Shown one piece after another: positions 23,112 through 35,400 of a stretch of 64,000 nucleotides of DNA. The stretch is from contig OW121744.1 of assembly GCA_933228675.1 (NCBI GenBank), positions 56,749,775-56,813,774 of the forward strand, written 5' to 3'. How positions within the stretch are numbered: the stretch's first letter is position 1; each line of letters opens with the position of its first letter. The position numbers and the translations under genes are program-made. This DNA is from Stomorhina lunata (lineage: Eukaryota; Arthropoda; Insecta; Diptera; Rhiniidae). The notes beneath the pieces are model-generated. The model saw only the letters and a program-made list of their open reading frames with translations. It had not been told where the DNA came from and ran no database searches.

Positions 23112-24722
23112 CTTATATCTTATCTTATATTCTTAAACGAGCAATAATTGTATATATATATATATATATAGAATGGCTATCTCGAAAACGGCTCTAACGA
23201 TTTTGATAAAATTTGGACAGTGGGTATCTTTTTTGATGTATAGGTCGAAGAAGAAGGGACTTTTGGAACTTTTACCTCTAAGAGGGTAAAAACGGGTAAA
23301 AAGGGGAAAAAATCGAAAACGCTATGTCTCCTAAAGTAATAGGTATAGAAACAAAATTAAAATTACGTTTTAAACAGATTTGAAAATAAGCGGACAGGTG
23401 TTTGGTACTTTTTTGAAACTATGTCCCATAAGGGGTAAAAAAGGGTGAAAATAGTTTTTTTGGTACCTTTTTACCCCACTCTTATATTTTAAACTAAAGA
23501 ATATAGAAAGAAACTTGGTACTGCAATCAATAGATGTGAAAGAAATATTAAACACGTATTTGGTACGTTTTTGATTTTGTGGCCAAAATGTGTAAAAAAG
23601 GGATAAACTGATAACTTAACATCTACAAAAGTAATATGAATAGGAAAATTGTGTTAACTGCTTTCTAATAAAATGTACCGAATTCAATTGGTACCAAAGA
23701 AGTACCAATTATGCATATGGAACTTTTTAAAATTAGGGGATAAAAAGGGGAAAAAATTAGTAATGTTATAACTTTAAAACAAATGAATGTTTGTCTGTAT
23801 GTATGTTCTTTATAGAATAGTAAACTGTGAATTTGATCATGTTATGCTCTTTAGCAAAGATGTTGCGGATAAGCCGACGGAGGTTTTTAAGTTGGTAAAC
23901 CGAATTTCCGACAGGTGGCGCCACTGAAAATTACTAAAAATTAATTAAATCGTAAACTGTTCATTTGATCATACCATGATCTTTTGCAAAGTTGTAGCGC
24001 ATGAGTCGGCGAATGCTTTTTAATTGGTGTGAATAATTTCCGACAGGTGGCGCTACTGAAAATTACTCAAAGTCAATTTAATCGTAAGCTGTACATATAA
24101 TCAAGCTATAATCTTTAGCAATGTTGTTGCACATGAGCCGACGAAGGTTTCTTAGTTGGTATGAAGAAATTTCGACAGGTGGCGCCACTGAAATTTACTT
24201 AAAGTCAATTTAATCGTAAACTGTACATTTAATCATGCTATAATTTTTAGCAAAGTTATTGCGGATAATCCGACGAAGGTTTATTAATTGGAATGACCAA
24301 AGTCCGACAGGTGGCGCCACTGAAAATTACTCAAAATGAATTAAATCGTAAACTGTGCATTTGATCAGACTATAAGTGAATTAAATCATAAACTGTGCAT
24401 TTGATCATGTTATGATCATAAGCAAAGTTGTTACGCATAAGCAGATGAAGGTTTCTTAGTGGTATGAACGACTTCAGGCGTCGCCACTGAAAACTACTCA
24501 AAATGAATTAAATCGTAAACTGTGAATTTGATCAGACTTAATCTTTAGCAAAGTTGTTGCGCATGAGTCGACGAAGGTTTCTGTTGGTATGACCAATTTT
24601 CAAAATTATTTAAAATGAGTTAAACTGTAACTGTATAAAATAAAATATATAAAAACTTTAAAATTTGCCTCAAAATGCTTATCATAAAGCCCCGAGCAAA
24701 GCTCGGTCAACCAGGTACTGTT
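23112..24722 (-). repeat. Right arm of large inverted repeat (foldback-like)
   Basis: Reverse complement of 17572-19074: inner ATATTCTTAAACGAGCAATA, a short TA run, then GAATGGCTATCTCGAAAACG and about six 132 bp units (23820-24640). The outer end is CTTATCATAAAGCCCCGAGC, then CTCGGTCAACCAGGTACT. It is longer than the left arm by about one tandem unit. Confidence 0.75.
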
Positions 24723-24734
24723 CTAAAAGGAAAA

Positions 24735-25558
24735 GTGATGAAATTTTGCATGATTAAACACTTTACGATTAAATTGACTTTAAGTAAATTTCAGTGGCGC
24801 CACCTGTCGAAATTTCTTCATACCAACTAAGAAACCTTCGTCGGCTCATGTGCAACAACATTGCTAAAGATTATAGCATGATTATATGTACAGCTTACGA
24901 TTAAATTGACTTTGAGTAATTTTCAGTAGCGCCACCTGTCGGAAATTATTCACACCAATTAAAAAGCATTCGCCGGCCCATGCGCTACAACTTTGCAAAA
25001 GATCATAGTATGATCAAATGTACAGTTTACGATTTAATTAATTTTTAATCATTTTCAGTGGCGCCACCTGTTGGAAATTCGGTTTACCAACTTAAAAACC
25101 TCCGCCTGCTTATCCGCAACATCTTTGCTAAAGAGCATAACATGATCAAATTCACAGTTTACTATTCTTTAAAGCACATACATACAGACAAACATTCATT
25201 TGTTTTAAAGTTATAACATTACTAATTTTTTTCCCTTTTTATCCCCTAATTTCAAAAAGTTCCATATGCATAATTGGTACTTCTTTGGTACCAATTGAAT
25301 TCGGTACATTTTATTAGAAAGCAGTTAACATAATTTCCTATTCATATTACTTTTGTAGATGTTAAGTTATCAGTTTATCCCTTTTTTACACATTTTGGCC
25401 ACAAAATCAAAAAAGTACAAAATACGTGTTCAATATTTCTTTCACATCTATTGATTGCAGTACAAAGTTTATTTCTATATTCCTTAGTTTAAAATATAAG
25501 AGTGGGTTAAAAAGGTACCAAAAAAACTATTTTCACCATTTTTTACCCCTTATCGTAT
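24735..25558 (+). repeat. Third partial copy of the foldback-like arm
   Basis: Direct orientation relative to the left arm: about three 132 bp units (24770-25170), then the CATACAGACAAACATTCATT and TACCCCTTAT segments, breaking off at about 25556. Together with the right arm it forms a second, tight inverted pair centred near 24728. Confidence 0.75.
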
Positions 25559-26469
25559 AGTCCTAAGTTAGGACTCCCTAACATTATTTAATAGCATTTT
25601 TTTTAAATTATACGTTTGCATTTAAACAATGAATCACAAAACTTTTATGCATTACTAACTCATTTGCTTATTAAAACTAAAATATTCTTAAACTTTAATT
25701 AAATTTTCTGATCCAATAAGTTTTTGGGTATCACAAACCACCAAGATTTCTTACAGATTAATTGCACTAGAAACTATGTATAGGAAAATGGGTAATGGTG
25801 TTATTTCTAAAGTTTTAAAAGAAATCATTTGAAAATCATATTAAAACACATAATGATCATGATTATTTTCTTTACTTTTACAGCAGTTTTTTTCTGTGTG
25901 CAATAATAAAATAAATTTCATGGCTTTAAAAACACAAGGCTTCAGCTTCTAAATTTAATCGGCTTAAAAGACAAAATAACTAAATAAACAGCAAAAGTAA
26001 CATCAAGATCATTATCAAGAACATAATCATCATCAACTGATAAACAATATAAAAAAAAAACTAAATTAAGAACAAATTTGAAACTAAACGCTATAGAATT
26101 TGTCAAAAATAATTTAATTTAACATTCTCACAAAAAAAATATGATTTTAGCAAAATGTTGCTTACTAAAATATACAAAGAACACGCTTTAGAAATTTTAG
26201 AAACTTGTATAAGATTTCATTTAGAATAAATAATTGATGCTCTAAAAAATTTTTCAAAGAAAAAAAAAACAAACAAGAAATTCACTATTTTTAAGTTAAT
26301 GCTGTCAAAAACATAAATTCCCATAAAAATATTCGATTACAAACGCAACAAAATTGAAAATACTTAACATTCTTTACAAATCAACATCATAACTGGCTAA
26401 ATATTATTAAGGCAAAAAGTTTAAGCAAAAAAAATATTTATTATCTATTAACAAACAAAATAATTTACA
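25559..26469. other. Upstream region / probable 5' UTR of the four-TM gene
   Basis: AT-rich with no coding frame. The last 200-300 bp before the ATG at 26470 are A-rich and leader-like. No TATA box was chosen with confidence. Confidence 0.35.
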
Positions 26470-29400
26470 ATGAATTGTGAAAAATCTAGTGAAACTTTTA
26501 AAAGCAGCAGCAGCGGCGGCATTGGCGGTTTACAGAGCTTTTGGAATGATCAAATTATGGAGCGTTTTATAAAAGCGAATCTTTTTATAATTTGTTGTGT
26601 GGCTGCTGGCTTACTTTTGGTAAGTATTATCACTCTTCTATTGAATATTGTCATTATCTAAGTCAAATGTTGAACAAAGTAATGCCTTACGAATTTTAAT
26701 TGAATGTGAAAACTTTCGTGCTGTCAATAGTTTTTATACGAGCACAACTTTAGTTTAGAGATAGTCTCATTATATAGTCAATATTTTTTTAGACTATAGT
26801 CTTAAACTTAGTTGTAAAATTAAAAAATGCTCCAATTAAAAGCCAAAACATAAATTAGATCATCTTTTAAAAGTCTTAAAAAATAACTATACTAATCTAA
26901 TTCAAAAGACTTAAGCAACAAACTCTGTTTAAAAATCATTATAGAAAGACTTAAGAAACGAACTAAACGGAAACTGTTATACACAAATTCCCTAGAAAAT
27001 TGTCCAATTTTATAGGAAATTTTAAAATTTTTCAATTTTAATAAAAAATTTAAAAAATTTTCCATTTTGATGGCAAGTATTAGAAATTTTCTATTTTATA
27101 GAATATATTAAAAAATTCCTATTTAATTGAAAACGTTGAAAACTTCAAATTTTTATAGAAAATTTTTATAATTTTAGAAATGGGAAATATCAAAAATCTT
27201 TAAAATTTCCCATTTTGATAGAAAATTTTGAAAATTTCCCATTTTGATAGAAAATTTTGAAAATTTTCCATTCTTATAGGATTAAAATATTAAAATAAAA
27301 ATTAATTCAATAATTAATTAAAATATTCCCATTCTTATATTAACTATTAAAAATTTCCCATTTTTATTAAATTATATTAATAATTTCCCAATTTTTAGGA
27401 AGTTTTAAAATTTTTCTGATTTTTCATTTTTATAGGAAATTTTGTAAATATCCCATTTTTATAGAAGATTTTGAAAAATTCCCATTTTTATAGAAAATTT
27501 CGAAAAATTTCCCATTTTGATAGGAAATTTTAAAAATTTTCCATTTTTATATGAAATTTTGAAAATTTCCCATTTTTATAGAAAATTTTGAAAATTTTCC
27601 ATTTTTATAGGATACATTAAATTATTCCCATTCTTATAGGAAATATTAAAAATTTCCCATTTTTATTAAATTATATTAATAATTTCCCAACTTTTAGGAA
27701 ATTTTAAAATTTTCTGATTTTTAGAAATTTTGAAAATTTTCCATTTTTATGGGAAATTTTGTAAATATCCCATTTTTATAGAAAATTTTGAAAAATTCCC
27801 ATTTTTATAGAAAATTTCGAAAAATTTCCCATTTTTATATGAAATTTTGAAAATTTCCCATTTTGATAGAAAATTTTGAAAATTTCCCATTTTGATAGAA
27901 AATTTTGAAAATTTTCCATTTATATAAGATATATTAAATTATTCCCATTCTTATAGGAAATATTAAAAATTTCCCATTTTTAAAAAATTATATTAATAAT
28001 TTCCCAATTTTTAGGAAATTTTAAAATTTTCTGATTTTTAGAAATTTTGAAAATTTTCCATTTTTATAGGAAATTTTGTAAATATCCCATTTTCATAGAA
28101 AATTGTGAAAAATTTCCATTTTTATAGAATATTTCGAAAAATTTCCCATTTTTATATGAAATTTTGAAAATTCTCCATTTTGATAGAAAATTTTGAAAAT
28201 TTTCCATTTTGATAGAAAATTTTGAAAATTTTCCATTTTTATAGGATACATTAAATTATTCCCATTCTTATAGGAAATATTAAAAATTTCCCATTTTTAT
28301 AAAATTATATTAATAATTTCCCAATTTTTAGGAAATTTTAAAATTTTCTGATTTTTAGAAATTTTGAAAATATTCCATTTTTATAGGAAATTGTGAAAAA
28401 TTTGTAAATATCCCATTTGTAAATATCGCATTTTCATAGAAAATTGTGAAAAATTTCCATTTTTATAGGAAATTTTGTAAATATCCCATTTTTATAGAAG
28501 ATTTTCAAAAATTCCCATTTTTATAGAAAATTTCGAAAAATTTCCCATTTTGATAGGAAATTTAAAAAATTTCCCATTTTTTTATGCAATTTTGAAAATT
28601 TCCCATTTTGATAGAAAATTTTGAAAATTTTCCATTAATATAAGATACATTAAATTATTCCCATTCTTATAGGAAATATTAAAAATTTCCCATTTTTATT
28701 CAATTATACTAATAATTTCCCAATTTTTAGGAAATTTTAAAATTTTCTGATTTTTAGAAATTTTGAAAATTTTTAATTTTTATAGGAAATTTTGAAAAAT
28801 GCCCATTTTTATAGAAAATTTCGAAAAATTTCCCATTTTTATATGAAATTTTGAAAATTTCCCATTTTGATAGAAAATTTTCCATTTTGATAGAAAATTT
28901 TGAAAATTTTCCATTTTTATAGGATACATTAAATTATTTCCATTCTTATAGGAAATATTAAAAATTTCCCATTTTTATAAAATTATATTAATAATTTCCC
29001 AATTTTTAGGAAATTTTAAAATTTTCTGATTATTAGAAATTTTTAAAATTTTCCATTTTTATAGGAAATTTTGTAAATATCCCATTTTTATAGAAAATTT
29101 TGAAAAATTTCCATTTTTATAGAAAATTTCGAAAAATTTCCCATTTTGATAGGAAATTTTAAAAATTTCCCATTTTTATATGAAATTTTTAAAATTTCCC
29201 ATTTTGATAGAAAATTTTCCATTCTTATAGGAAATATTAAAAATTTCCCATTTTTGTTAAATTATATTAATAATTTCCCAATTTTTAGGAAATTTTAAAA
29301 TTTTTTGATTTTTAGAAATTTTAAAAATTTTTAATTTTTATAATAAATTTTCTAAATTTCCCATTTTTATAGAAAATTTTGAAAAATTCCCATTTTTATA

Positions 29401-32400
29401 GAAAATCTCGAAAAATTTCACATTTTGATAGGAAATTTTAAAAATTTCCTATTTGTATAGAAAATTTCACAATTTGATAGGAAATTTCAAAAATTTTTCA
29501 TTTTACAGGAAATTTTAAAAACTCAGCTAGCCACTGGTTACTGAGTATTAGGCTATGTAAAACTTCTCCAACTAACACATTTGCCGTTCGGAGCCGGAGT
29601 TAAAAAGTAGGTCCCTTTCAATAAGTCTAAAAATAGAATCGGATGCAGTGCATTGTCTGAGAGGAGTACCCCTTGTTCCAATTATGTACTTAGATTTTAA
29701 ACGGAAACTGTTATACAAAAATTTTCTAGAAAAATTGTCCAATTTCATATGAAATTTTAAAATTTTTCAATTTTAATAAAAAATTTAAAAAAAATCCATA
29801 TATAATATATTCTATATTAAAAGTTTCACATTTAATAAAAAATATTAAAAATTTCCAATATTAATAGGAAACTTGTATAATTTTAAAAATGGGAAATATC
29901 AAAAATTTTGAAAATTTGCCATTTTGATAGGAAATTTTGAAAATTTCCCATTTTGAAAGGAAATTTTGAAAATTTCCTATTTTGAAAGGAAATTTTGTAA
30001 ATTTCCTATTTAAATAGAATATTTTAAAAATTTCCTATTTTTATAGGATCTATTAAAAATTTACCATTTTAAAAGGATATGTTAAGATATTCCCATTCTT
30101 ATAGGAAATATTAAAATTCCTCATTTTTATAGAAAATATTAATAGTTTCCCATTTTTTTTTAGAAAATTTTAAAATTTTCTGCTTTTAAAAAAGAATTTG
30201 AAAGTTTTCCATTTTTTTTAGAAAAATTTGAAAATTTCCCATAAATTTTGGAAAATTTCCTATAAAAATGAAGAATTTTGATAATTTCCCATTTCTAAAA
30301 ATGGGAATTTTTTAATACATATTTTCGTATAAAAATGGAAAATTTTTAATATTTCCCATAAAAATTGAAAATTTTAAATATTTACCATAAAATGGGAAAT
30401 TTTTAATATTTCCTATAAAAATAGAAAATTTTTTATATATCCTATAAAAATGAGAAATTTTTAATACTTGTGAAAGAAAGGAAATTTTCAAATACCTTTA
30501 AAATGTAAATTCTTAAAATTTTCTACAAAAAAAGGGAAAATATGAAATTTCTGAAATATCCTATGAAAATGGAAAATTTTTAAAATTATCTATAAAAATT
30601 AAAAATTTTCAAAATTTCCCATACAAATGTATTCATTTCAAAATTTCTCATACAAATGAGAAATTTTCAAATAGAAAATTTTCTAATTTCCTATTAAAAT
30701 TGGAAAGTTTCCTTTAAAATTGAGAACTTTTCAATATTTCTTTAAAAACCGGGAAATTTTAAGAATTCCATATAAAAATGAAAAATCGGAAAATTTTCCA
30801 TTACTAAAAACGGGAAATTTTTAATACAAATGGAATATTTTTGAAATTGCCTATAAAAATGGGAATTTTTTTAATATTTGCTATTTAATGGAAAATTTTT
30901 AATATTTCCTTTAAAAATTGGAAATTTTGAAAATTTTAATATAAAATTTTCCAAATTTCCTATATAATTGTAACATTTTCTTAAATATAGTAAATTTTTA
31001 AATATTAGCCTTAATCTGGAATAAGTTTTATTAAAGAATATTATTTTTACTTTGTTTAAGAAAGTTCAAAAAAAGTTGATATCCTCCAATTAAAGACTCA
31101 ATTTAGTATTAACTACAAAAGAATGCAACGAGGCCTGTTTGATATAAAAAGACTTAAGACACGAACATCATATACAATTTCTTTACAAAATAAAAGACTT
31201 AAGAAACGAACTTTTTAAGTTTGCATTGAAGACTTAGGAAACAAACTTGTTATATTTAGGACGCAAACCTTTAAATAATGCTCCTATTAAAAAGACAAAC
31301 AAACAAACACAATTTGACAATTTTCAAAAAGATCTGGGAAACAAACTCAGTATTGAACGTAGACAACAGATGCGAAGAAATAAACTATTCTAAGTTATAA
31401 AGAATGACATAGAAAACATTCTTGGATTAAAAAATATCTGGTGCTCCAATTTAAAAGACATAAGAAACAAACTCAATTCGATAAAAACTATAAATAGACT
31501 TAGAAACAATTTGAATGGAAACAAACCTGCAATAAAAAATACAAAAGATACGAACTCTTCACATAGTTCCTTTCACATAAAAAAAAGGAATTTGATCACA
31601 TTTCACATTAAAAAAAAGGAATTTGATCATGTTGCGACCTTTTTTCACCAGATGGAGCCACTGAAATTTATTTAAAATGAATTGAAACGTACACTATACA
31701 TTTGATTATTTAATGAACCGACTAAGGTTTCTAAAATTTCCATTTGAATGGGAAATTTTGAAATTTTTTTAATAATTTTTAAAATTTTCCATTTCCAATT
31801 TTAGGAAATTTATATACGAAAGTTTTAAACGAAAATATGTATTGAAAATTTCCCAATCTCATTTTTATAGGAAATTTCAAAAATTTCCCATTTTTATAGG
31901 AAATTTTGAAAATTTCCGATTTTGATAGGAAATTTTGAAAATTTCCCATTTTTATAGGAAATTTCAAAAATTTCCCATTTTTATAGGAAATTTTGAAAAT
32001 TTCCCATTTTGATAGGAAATTTTGAAAATTTCCCATTTTTATAGGAAATTTAGAAAATTTCCCATCTTTATAAGAAATTTTGAAAATTTCTTATTTTTAT
32101 AGGAAATTTTGAAAATTTCCCATTTTTATAGGAAATTTTGAAAATTTCCCATTTTTATAGGAAATTTTGAAAATTTCCCATTTTAATAGGAAATTTTGAA
32201 AATTTCTTATTTTTATAGGAAATTTTAAAAATTTCCCATTTTTATAGGAAATTTTAAAAATTTCCCATTTTTATAGGAAATTTTAAAAATTTCCCATTTT
32301 TATAGGACATTCCTATTTTTATAGGAGATTCCTATTTTTATAGGAGATTCCTATTTTTATAGGATATTTTGAAAATTTTTTATTTGTATAGGAAGTTTAA

Positions 32401-35400
32401 AAACTTCACATTTGAATGGGAACTTTTTAAAATTTCTAATTTTAAAATTTGAAAAATTTTCAATTGTATAAATTTTGCATTTTTATAGAATCATTCTAAA
32501 AATGTCATATTTTTTTAGGAAATTACAAAAATTTTATAGAAAATTACCAAAATTCCACTTTTTTGTAGGAAATTTTAAGAATTGATCATTTATAGAAAAT
32601 TGAAAATTTCTTTTTTTTTTATAGGAAGTACTAAAAATTTCCCATTTTATAGTAAATATTTAAGATTTTCAATTTTTATAGGAAATTCAATTCTTATACG
32701 AAAACATGTATTAAAAAATTTCCATTTTTGTTATCAAAGTTTCTAATTTTTTTAGGAAATTTTAAAACTTTCCAATTTTTTTAGGAAACTTTGAAAATTT
32801 CCCATTTTTATAGGAAATTTTGAAAATTTCCCATTTTTATAAGAAATTTGGAAAATTTACCATTTTTATAGCAAATTTTGAAAATTTCCCATTTTTATAG
32901 GAAATTTTGAAAATTTCCCATTTTTATATTAAATTTTGAATATTTCCCATTTTTATAGAAAATTTTAAAAATGTCCCATTTTTATAGGAAATTTTAAAAA
33001 TTTTCCATTTTTATAGGAAATTTTAAAAATTTCCCATTTTTATAGGAAATTAAAAAATCTCACATTTGTATGGGAAATTAAAAAATTTCTCTTTTGTATG
33101 GGAAATTTTGAAAATTTTTCATTTGTATGGGAAATTTTGAAAATTTCCCATTTGTATGGGAAATTAAATTTTTTTTTTATATAGATAGTTTTTAAAATTT
33201 TCTATTTTTATAGGATATTTCAAAAATTTCATATTTTTTAGGATATTACGAAAATTTCCCTTTTTTATAAGAAATTACGAAAATTTCGCTTTTTTGTAGG
33301 AAATTTCAAAATTGAATATTTTTTAAGAAATTCTGAAAATTTCCTTTTTTATGGGAAGTATTCAAAATTTCCCATTTTTATAGGAATATGAAATATTAAA
33401 AATTTGAACATTAATCATTAAAAACTTTACACACTTATTACAGTGGGTAATTTTTTACTATTCACTCCACCTTATACATAATTTTACAATCTACTTAATA
33501 TTTTACAATCTCCCTCTTTTAGATTGTCTACTTGGGTGCATTTTCCTGTGAGGTCTCATGGATCTTAGAAGCTAAAGGTGAACTACCCTATTCCGCCTAC
33601 ATATTATGCACTCAATACTTTGTGGTATTTGTGGCCACAACAATACTAATACATGGTCTAGTAACTGGACTGTCATGGGGTCTATTTGCCTGGTCCATAG
33701 TTATTGGTATACTCTCAATACCAGAACTAATATTTGTCATGATAATGACAACACAACATTGGGTAAGTTTGTTTTATTATTCTTTTATTTAAAGGTATCT
33801 TTCTTAGTATTTGTCTTTTTTTCCTAAATCTTTTTAGGGCCTACAATCCGTTCATGGTCTAACTGAATTAATAGCTTATTTAGTGCGTTTGGTTATAAAT
33901 TGTTTTGCTTTAATTTGCGTGATACCCACTGGACTGAGGTAAGTGTTGAACTGAATACAAATTTTATTTGGCTTGAGTTAAAAATTTTCTTTTTTTTTCT
34001 TTAATTTAATTGTATTTTAAAACAACATTAAAGAAAACTAACATCATAAGCATATTACAAAACTTTTTAGCAATTTAAATCTGTTAAAACTTCTTTTCAC
34101 TTTCGTTCGGTTTTATTGTTGTTTTACGCTTGAGGCCAACTTTTAAGATAATTAACTTTAAACATTTTGCAAAATATGTGTATTTGTATGTAAGTATTTA
34201 ATGATTTTTTAAATGGAATCGGAATGATCATATTGAAATAAAAAAAAATAGAAAATGTTTATAAGCCTTTGGTGATGTTATAAATCGTTTAGTGTTTAAG
34301 TTCTCAGTTTTTCTGTTTGATGTTCTTTCAATTCAATGTTCCTTCAATCCACTTCATGACAAAACTTATTTGAGCTGTATCAAAATAAAAACAAAAAAAT
34401 TTCAATGTTATAATTAAAAACGGCCATATATTTTCAACACCTATCAATCCCTTCGGTAAATTTAACTCAGAACAGTTCAGCGTTTCTTTGTGAGCTTTAC
34501 TTAAATAAGGCTTTTTCCTAGCAATTTTTTTTATTCTTCTGTTATCATTGACTCCCCAATGGGAGCATAGGGACTCAACCATCCTTTTATATCGGACTCT
34601 ATTGCGAGATGTTAGGCATACGTCATTCCATGAAAAGTTTGCTGCATTAATAGATCTTCTTCACGTTTAGTCGTGTTGGATCGACGGTCTCTTCCTTGTG
34701 GATTCCTTGTCGAACAATGTTAGTATTTGACCTTTGAAGTGTGTGGCCTAACCATCATTGTACGTCTGAATAACACTTCCAGAAATTTTATTAATACTAG
34801 CGATGTCTTTCTGATTCCAATTATCAATTTTCCGATCGGCTTTTACTGTATCAGACTTCAGGGCCACTACTGTTAATCGAACTTTACATGTAACTAAATG
34901 AAGGTCGCTATTTATATCTGCTCCTCGTCTCTAGCGTACTTTAAGTAAAGAATTAGAATTAATCAAAATATGATCAATTTGGTTCTTTGCAGTTCGGCGA
35001 TATCCTAGTTATTTTATAGTGAAGTTAATGAGAAAAAATAGTGGCACCTACAACAAGTTTCCTTTCACAGCATAGCTCGATCATTATTCATTCTTTATAG
35101 TTAAAACTTATTATGTTAAAGACTTTGTACGTAATAGAGAATTTTCTATCCCTTTCTAGATGGCGCCGTGAATCTCAAGTTCTCAATCAGCTACAAGACT
35201 TAGCAACACGGCTGCAACTTCAAACACCACCACCCAGCGTTCCCATAACTAAGGCCGATTCGCGGCGTTCCAGTAAACGTTTACAAAATCAACAGACAGC
35301 CTTTGAAAATGCAGGATTTCAAATAAATGAAGGAGCTACGAAAATCAGCATTAATGGTTCACAGCCGCAGGGTCTCAATGCGTTTGGTTCTCAAAATGAG

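Noticed and set aside
26620..26661. 63-codon version of exon 1 ending in LLLVSIITLLL
   Set aside because: It reads through the donor GTAAGT at 26620. Splicing to 33523 completes TM1 in phase.
26990..29520. CRISPR-like regular repeats
   Set aside because: There are no conserved repeat/spacer alternations and no cas genes. It is an AT-rich tandem satellite in a fly intron.
31779..32036. 85-codon minus-strand frame with repeated KFPIKMGNFQNF-type units
   Set aside because: It is the translation of the 29 bp satellite (87 bp period), not a protein gene.
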